A DNA stretch of 33,965 nucleotides from IMG/VR virus record IMGVR_UViG_3300036781_000182, positions 1-33,965 of that record; one strand, given 5' to 3'. The notes beneath the pieces are model-generated. The model ran no database searches. It saw only the letters and a program-made list of their open reading frames with translations, and was not told the origin of the DNA. Origin of the DNA: a virus. The translations under genes and the position numbers were made by a program. Position 1 is the first letter of the stretch. Every line of letters begins with the position of its first letter. Below are positions 29,907 to 33,965 of the stretch, one piece after another.

Positions 29907-30282
29907 CAGCGTCAGTCTTGTCAGTTTCATGGATGCAGTGCCATTCACAAGGTGTTAGTGGAGTGACGGAGTGCACCTTACGTGCCTTGATCGTCAGCTC
30001 AACTGGGCCGGTATACTCAATGCTCACCCCATCCACCTCAACCAGAGCTCGACCTGAGATCAACTTGCTCTGGTGATCGAAGGTGTGGCGATGTTGATCA
30101 AAACGGATGCCAGGTGGGAGCATGCACTTCTTGATGTAGTACCCACCTTCAAACACGTGCTCCACCGTCATGTGCTTTAGTGGATCAGGGTCAATTGAAG
30201 CTGGTTGCACTGCGCGTTCCTTGTTTATCTGATCCAACCAGGCCATTACGGCTGGTCCACCTGCTAAAAACGCCCATGGCAT
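29872..30282 (-). CDS. Cupin-domain protein, 136 aa
   Basis: A single cupin barrel. The first motif is LPPGIRFDQHRHTFDHQSKL with His64, His66 and His70 near Gln/Asp, then GRALVEVDGV. The second motif includes KARKVHSVTPLTP with His104. Two His plus an acidic residue form the usual metal site. GGAGG precedes the ATG, which overlaps the stop of the PKD gene (TAATG). It is paired with the hydroxylase gene downstream, and the pair may modify a virion part or work in host metabolism; the sequence does not say. Confidence 0.75.
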   Translation of the reverse strand: MPWAFLAGGPAVMAWLDQINKERAVQPASIDPDPLKHMTVEHVFEGGYYIKKCMLPPGIRFDQHRHTFDHQSKLISGRALVEVDGVSIEYTGPVELTIKARKVHSVTPLTPCEWHCIHETDKTDADDIDEEFIEKA

Positions 30283-31334
30283 TATGAAGTTCCTCCGGTC
30301 CAGTCAAGATAGCCAGAGAGCATCACAACGCGCACTGGCTCGGAGATGACCACCTTGAACACCGCATCTCGTGCAGAGCCAAGTTGGTTGAACCTCACTC
30401 GATTCTTGTATTTACCGGTTCTGCCGAGGCTCGCATAGTGAGGCAGTCCAAAGGTCTGTCCACCATCACGGGAGATGTACAGCACCACACGTGGATCTTC
30501 ACCAAGTGAGGTAGGCTTATTCACGTTCACCGTCTCGCAGCAGTGCTTCAAGGTGTAGCTTGTGTACTGTAGGCCACCAAATCCAGTGGACCCTAGCACG
30601 AAGGTGGCTGGGGTGCCGGTAGCGTAACCACCACTGGTGGTTGCCTGCAGACTTCCATTGAAGAAGTACTGCAGCGTCTGTGTGGCGGCGGTGTAGCTGA
30701 GGCCTAGAATCACACCGTTTTGCCAAGATGACAGAGAACCAGGGTCATGTTCGTTGTCATCCAGATCTCGCCAGCTGCCATCCGAGGCAAAGTAAGGCGA
30801 GCTTGGATTGCCTACACCACCATAGGGTGAGGCTGGGTTGAAGTTGATGGCATCATCTTGGCGGAAGTAGCCAATGGAGAAGACGGAGCCCACGGCGCCG
30901 AGGTCGTTCACATTAACCTCAACGCACCAATCTGCCGCACTGAAGACGTTACCAATCACGCAGCTCTGCCCGCCAAAACCAACTGAATCTGGTGTAAGCA
31001 GCATGGTGCCGTTCACGATGAAGTCTGAGCTGATGTCACCGCCTAGACCGTTTGGTGATGGATCTCCATCTGGCCCGTAGTTCTGGTACACCATCTGTGA
31101 TTTATCCGTCGTCACCGTCATGCAGACACCTGGAGTGCCAGTTTCAAGCGTGACCGTGTAGGCGCCTGGGGTCAGGTACTGGTGTGATGGGCTCTGTTCA
31201 GTGCTGTAGGAGGTGCCGTCACCGAAGTTCCAACGCCACGCTAGTGGGTTGTTCGTTGAGGTGTCAGTAAAATCCACACTCCCACCTGTGAAGATGTTGA
31301 AGTAGTCAGCGGTAAAAGATGGTTGTCCACTCAT
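30282..31334 (-). CDS. PKD domain, lectin-like domain and gp10-type C-terminus, 350 aa
   Basis: Three parts are seen. Residues about 8-75 form a PKD domain (VDFTDTSTNNPLAWRWNFGDG, then SPSHQYLTPGAYTVTL). Residues about 80-270 are a beta-rich, concanavalin/SPRY-like region (WCVEVNVNDLGAVGSVFSIGYF, then GVILGLSY, LQYFFNGSLQ). Residues about 280-340 (RVVLYISRDGGQTFGLPHYA, GKYKNRVRFNQLGSARDAVF, EPVRVVMLSG) resemble the C-terminal end of P22 gp10-like stabilisation proteins. It overlaps the gp10-like gene just upstream. A virion carbohydrate-binding protein is likely. Confidence 0.7.
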   Translation of the reverse strand: MSGQPSFTADYFNIFTGGSVDFTDTSTNNPLAWRWNFGDGTSYSTEQSPSHQYLTPGAYTVTLETGTPGVCMTVTTDKSQMVYQNYGPDGDPSPNGLGGDISSDFIVNGTMLLTPDSVGFGGQSCVIGNVFSAADWCVEVNVNDLGAVGSVFSIGYFRQDDAINFNPASPYGGVGNPSSPYFASDGSWRDLDDNEHDPGSLSSWQNGVILGLSYTAATQTLQYFFNGSLQATTSGGYATGTPATFVLGSTGFGGLQYTSYTLKHCCETVNVNKPTSLGEDPRVVLYISRDGGQTFGLPHYASLGRTGKYKNRVRFNQLGSARDAVFKVVISEPVRVVMLSGYLDWTGGTS

Positions 31335-33085
31335 GTGCAGAGCCTTTCAGTTCCTTGGAGACGGCGGGCAGTAGAGATGTGTCCATCTCCAGTGAAGAGC
31401 CAACGATCTCCATACTGTAGTTCGTTACCAACGCGAATTTCAATCGTGAAGGTATGTTCACCGGTATCATCATCCCAGACACCCTCAAATGAAGTCACCC
31501 AAACTTTGTCCAACATTTGCATTGGAATGGCGAAGTAAAATGCGTATTGGGCTTCAGATTCACCACCAATGCCCGTCAGGTAGGTGTTCACTGGAACTGG
31601 TGGCATTTGATAGGTGGTGGAGAAGAGTGCATTACCTACACCAAGCACCCACACGTTGACCACGTGGTCAAAGTCAGCGTCAGTCAAGAGTGTGTAGCTG
31701 TCTTGAGGATCACCATCTGGAAAGGCGTACCAAAGTTCACCTTGTGGCATCGCAATGTCAATGGGTGTGAACTTATCAATGTAGCCTGCGGCACCGCGTG
31801 GATCTACGCGAAGCATGCCATATTGTGTGTACTGTGAACCACGGCTTGGTTGGACGGTGGACGGCAGACCAACGCCCATCTGGAAGTCAAGTTCCAGCAC
31901 GTTGTAGAAGTTGCGGTTCAAGTTGTTGGACAGGTGTGGGAACTGACGGGTGCGGTACACCACGTTGCCGTTCTCAGTCCATACATTCAAGTTGTAGCGG
32001 TAGATGTTGCCGTTGACGTAGTCTCCAACCATGATCTGCTCGTTCAGCACCGCGGTGTTCTCCGCAATGGAGCGCGTCTCAAAGCCGTTCACGTTGGAAG
32101 AACGCTTGTGCCAAGAGTTGGAGGTCAAGTCATAGACCCACGTGTAGTTCAAGCCAGGCACGTTCAGGCACCAGAAGAAGTGACCTTCCTGTTGATAGGT
32201 AAAGGCGGTGGCCAGACCGGCGTTGTTGGTCTCTTGGATGGTGCGCTCCACGGCGAAGGTGGAGATGCGCCCTGGCAGGGAGTTGTTCAGACCAAACACC
32301 ATGGCGCCACCTTGCGCGTTCGTTCCCAGCCAGATCAAAGACTCATTCACCTGGCAGACTGAGTAGGCGGAGGAGCAACCTTGCTGTGAGAAGCGACCAT
32401 CTTGGCGCTCAAACGGGGTGGAGGCGGAGTTGCCAGCGTCCCACCAAATTTCAGTGGAGTGTGCACCAAGTTGGTACAGCTGACGCTGTGAGCTGACGGA
32501 GGCCACCAAGATGTCAGGAGAGCCCTGCACCAAAGTTTGGTTGAGGGATGGCCATGTGACGGCGTTGATGTCGGAGAGAAAGAAGGCCTGAGTTCCAACC
32601 TGCGTGCCGATGAAGTATCCGTCTTGATACGAGATCATCTGCGTTGGGAAGAAGTTGTCCGACACAATCTGAGTCAGTGTCATGCTGCCCAGAGTCGTGT
32701 AGTAGCCGTACTGACCATCCACGATCACCAGCTGGATGCCGTTGTCGATCATGCGAACTGAACCAATCGTGGTGTTCAGCACGCCATCCAACAGCACCGG
32801 ATCAGCATCTGGCGCGGTGAGGTAGTACACCTCTTCACCTGAGACGATGTACATGGTGTCCGAGTTGGAGACGGTGTACATGCCGCGATTTGGACCAGCG
32901 CCAACCGTCTGGAGGTACTCAAGACCTGGAGTTGGCATCAGCACCGCTGGCTCGCCGCCCTTGCCCGCACCAAGCTCATCGTTTTCAATGTAGAAGTTGA
33001 TGAGCTCTTGGCAGTCAAAGCGCTCAGAGCGAAGGGTGTAGGCTGGTCCAACTACTCCGGGCCACCTCTGTTTGTTTTCTGCCAT
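31331..33085 (-). CDS. P22 gp10-like packaged-DNA stabilisation / tail hub protein
   Basis: The 584-aa protein starts MAENKQRWPGVVGPAYTLRS and shows the repeated beta-propeller-like strands of gp10-type proteins (ELINFYIENDE, then PTPGLEYLQTVG.GPNRGMYTV, YIVSGEEVYYL and so on). In P22 this hub (472 aa) plugs the portal after packaging. I chose the ATG at 33085, with AAGGAAAACC before it and right after the upstream stop; a 27-codon upstream extension has no such site. The usual C-terminal DGGxTW/GxYxxR block is absent here and appears instead at the end of the next gene. Confidence 0.8.
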   Translation of the reverse strand: MAENKQRWPGVVGPAYTLRSERFDCQELINFYIENDELGAGKGGEPAVLMPTPGLEYLQTVGAGPNRGMYTVSNSDTMYIVSGEEVYYLTAPDADPVLLDGVLNTTIGSVRMIDNGIQLVIVDGQYGYYTTLGSMTLTQIVSDNFFPTQMISYQDGYFIGTQVGTQAFFLSDINAVTWPSLNQTLVQGSPDILVASVSSQRQLYQLGAHSTEIWWDAGNSASTPFERQDGRFSQQGCSSAYSVCQVNESLIWLGTNAQGGAMVFGLNNSLPGRISTFAVERTIQETNNAGLATAFTYQQEGHFFWCLNVPGLNYTWVYDLTSNSWHKRSSNVNGFETRSIAENTAVLNEQIMVGDYVNGNIYRYNLNVWTENGNVVYRTRQFPHLSNNLNRNFYNVLELDFQMGVGLPSTVQPSRGSQYTQYGMLRVDPRGAAGYIDKFTPIDIAMPQGELWYAFPDGDPQDSYTLLTDADFDHVVNVWVLGVGNALFSTTYQMPPVPVNTYLTGIGGESEAQYAFYFAIPMQMLDKVWVTSFEGVWDDDTGEHTFTIEIRVGNELQYGDRWLFTGDGHISTARRLQGTERLCT

Positions 33086-33093
33086 GGTTTTCC

Positions 33094-33843
33094 TTAGATG
33101 CGGGAGCCAGGGAAGAAGCCACCGGTGATGTATGGGCCAGCGGAGTTGTAGAAGCGACGTGGCCACGATGAACCACCATCACCTTGACGGTAACGTGGAA
33201 CGTGGTTCAGACGAATCAACTCAGTGCGTGCTGACTCAGCGACCTGGAGGATGTCTTGAGTCAGCGTCTTGCTGAACAGCGGTGCAATCTCAACCGCCAA
33301 GCCATACAGCATGGCGCGTTCATAGCCTGGTGGGTACACAATCGTGTCATCCAAGCAGTCGAAGTTGTCAAGTGGATCACGCAGCCAAAGTACGATCTGT
33401 CCCTGCGTTCCATTTGGAACTGGCCAGATGGTGATGTTGCGCAGTGGATCGTTCCGGTCATCATACAGCTGGAAGCCGAAGGTGGATGGGGTGTTCTTGA
33501 CTGGAATGGAAGCGTACTGCGCGTCCGTCATCAAGCCCATCTGAATGTCAATCTCCTGTTGAGAGCCGGCGTTCAGGCGCACGTAGGCCTGCTCAATCGC
33601 CATGGGGCGCTCAACATCCCAGTCACCACCTGGGCCTAGGGTGTAGGTTGCTTTTCCACCTTCCACTGGGAACACACGGTCCTCAATGTGGTAGATCATG
33701 CCGCGGTAGTTGGACCATGAGTCCAGCATGCGGCGGAAGGCCGCCAGAACGCGCTCCAACACCTTATCGTCGACTGACTCTTCAGGGTCGGCGTAGTTCA
33801 ACAGAACCAGCGCGGTCTCGCAAATTTCACGTACGGTTGTCAT
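33094..33843 (-). CDS. P22 gp4-like tail accessory / head-completion protein
   Basis: A 249-aa protein starting MTTVREICETALVLLNYADP, a typical gp4-like N-terminus, with RVLAAFRRMLDSWSNYRGMIYH, then a TYTLGPGGDWDVERPMAIEQAYVR block and an ending with WPRRFYNSAGPYITGGFFPGS. In P22 gp4 binds the portal ring and starts the tail; it also has muramidase activity, but I see no clear catalytic motif here. GAGGAAACGCT precedes the ATG. The start codon lies inside the terminal repeat, so the complete gene is here. Confidence 0.88.
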   Translation of the reverse strand: MTTVREICETALVLLNYADPEESVDDKVLERVLAAFRRMLDSWSNYRGMIYHIEDRVFPVEGGKATYTLGPGGDWDVERPMAIEQAYVRLNAGSQQEIDIQMGLMTDAQYASIPVKNTPSTFGFQLYDDRNDPLRNITIWPVPNGTQGQIVLWLRDPLDNFDCLDDTIVYPPGYERAMLYGLAVEIAPLFSKTLTQDILQVAESARTELIRLNHVPRYRQGDGGSSWPRRFYNSAGPYITGGFFPGSRI

Positions 33844-33965
33844 AGCGTTTCCTCGTTCTTGAAGTCAGAAAGGCCCCAACGTTGGGGCCTTTGATTTGGG
33901 AGCAGCCTGACTTAACGCAGAAGACCAAGCGACACGAGGTATGCTACGAGGTGGGGGAGCGTGTC
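33839..33965. repeat. Terminal direct repeat, right copy
   Basis: Identical over 127 bases to the start of the window. Removing one copy gives a closed unit of 33,838 bp. Confidence 0.93.

Noticed and set aside
30409-30414. TAAATA within the PKD/lectin protein gene
   Set aside because: Coding context, no unit starts downstream, flanks differ from the recurring motif.
33839-33965. True terminal redundancy of a linear phage genome
   Set aside because: The length of exactly 127 bases fits an assembler overlap better; read coverage would be needed to support physical ends.

Overview
This window is a complete, circularly closed genome of a virulent tailed phage with short-tail (P22-like, podovirus) architecture. 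The first 127 bases recur exactly as the last 127 bases, so the unit length is 33,838 bp. A 127-base overlap is what a de Bruijn assembler leaves on a circular or circularly permuted molecule. The host is Gram-negative, because an inner/outer spanin pair with a lipobox is encoded. GC content is moderately high. No integrase or lysogeny repressor is recognisable.

Layout. Almost everything is on the minus strand and reads as one long late arm, from about 11.5 kb down to 1 and, across the closed junction, from 33.8 kb down to 16.3 kb. Its order is: small proteins and three GIY-YIG nucleases (11.5-8.1 kb); terminase small and large subunits (8.0-6.0 kb); a protein that looks like two fused GroES co-chaperonin domains; portal; scaffold; a single-gene coat unit with its own candidate promoter and terminator; a tail-accessory (gp4-like) and a DNA-stabilisation (gp10-like) protein; a PKD/lectin-like protein; a cupin and a 2-oxoglutarate-type hydroxylase; three internal or ejection proteins; a block of tail-fibre-like genes with clear paralogy (24.6-18.3 kb); and a lysis cassette (candidate holin, a second membrane protein, spanins). 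Two short plus-strand cargo genes interrupt the late arm, an HNH/intron-endonuclease-like gene and an orphan membrane protein gene.

The only plus-strand block (12.0-16.2 kb) is the presumed early region. It opens with a 493-bp non-coding region holding a 57-bp repeat and an unusual set of interlocked inverted repeats. Next comes a 368-aa protein with what look like motifs A, B and C of a minimal family-A / single-subunit-RNA-polymerase palm, followed by small unknown proteins, a KTSC-domain protein, and three hairpin-rich non-coding segments that each end in a strong intrinsic terminator.

How it may work together (inference). No helicase, primase, standard DNA polymerase, standard T7-type RNA polymerase or endolysin is visible. 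A TAAATA core, often extended as CGCTAAATA or ATAAATAGCAC, recurs in front of transcription units on both strands without a -35 box. The most exciting reading is a stripped-down phage in which a very small palm polymerase, or a T4-late-like factor, serves these promoters, with the structured leader upstream of the polymerase gene as a regulatory element or origin.
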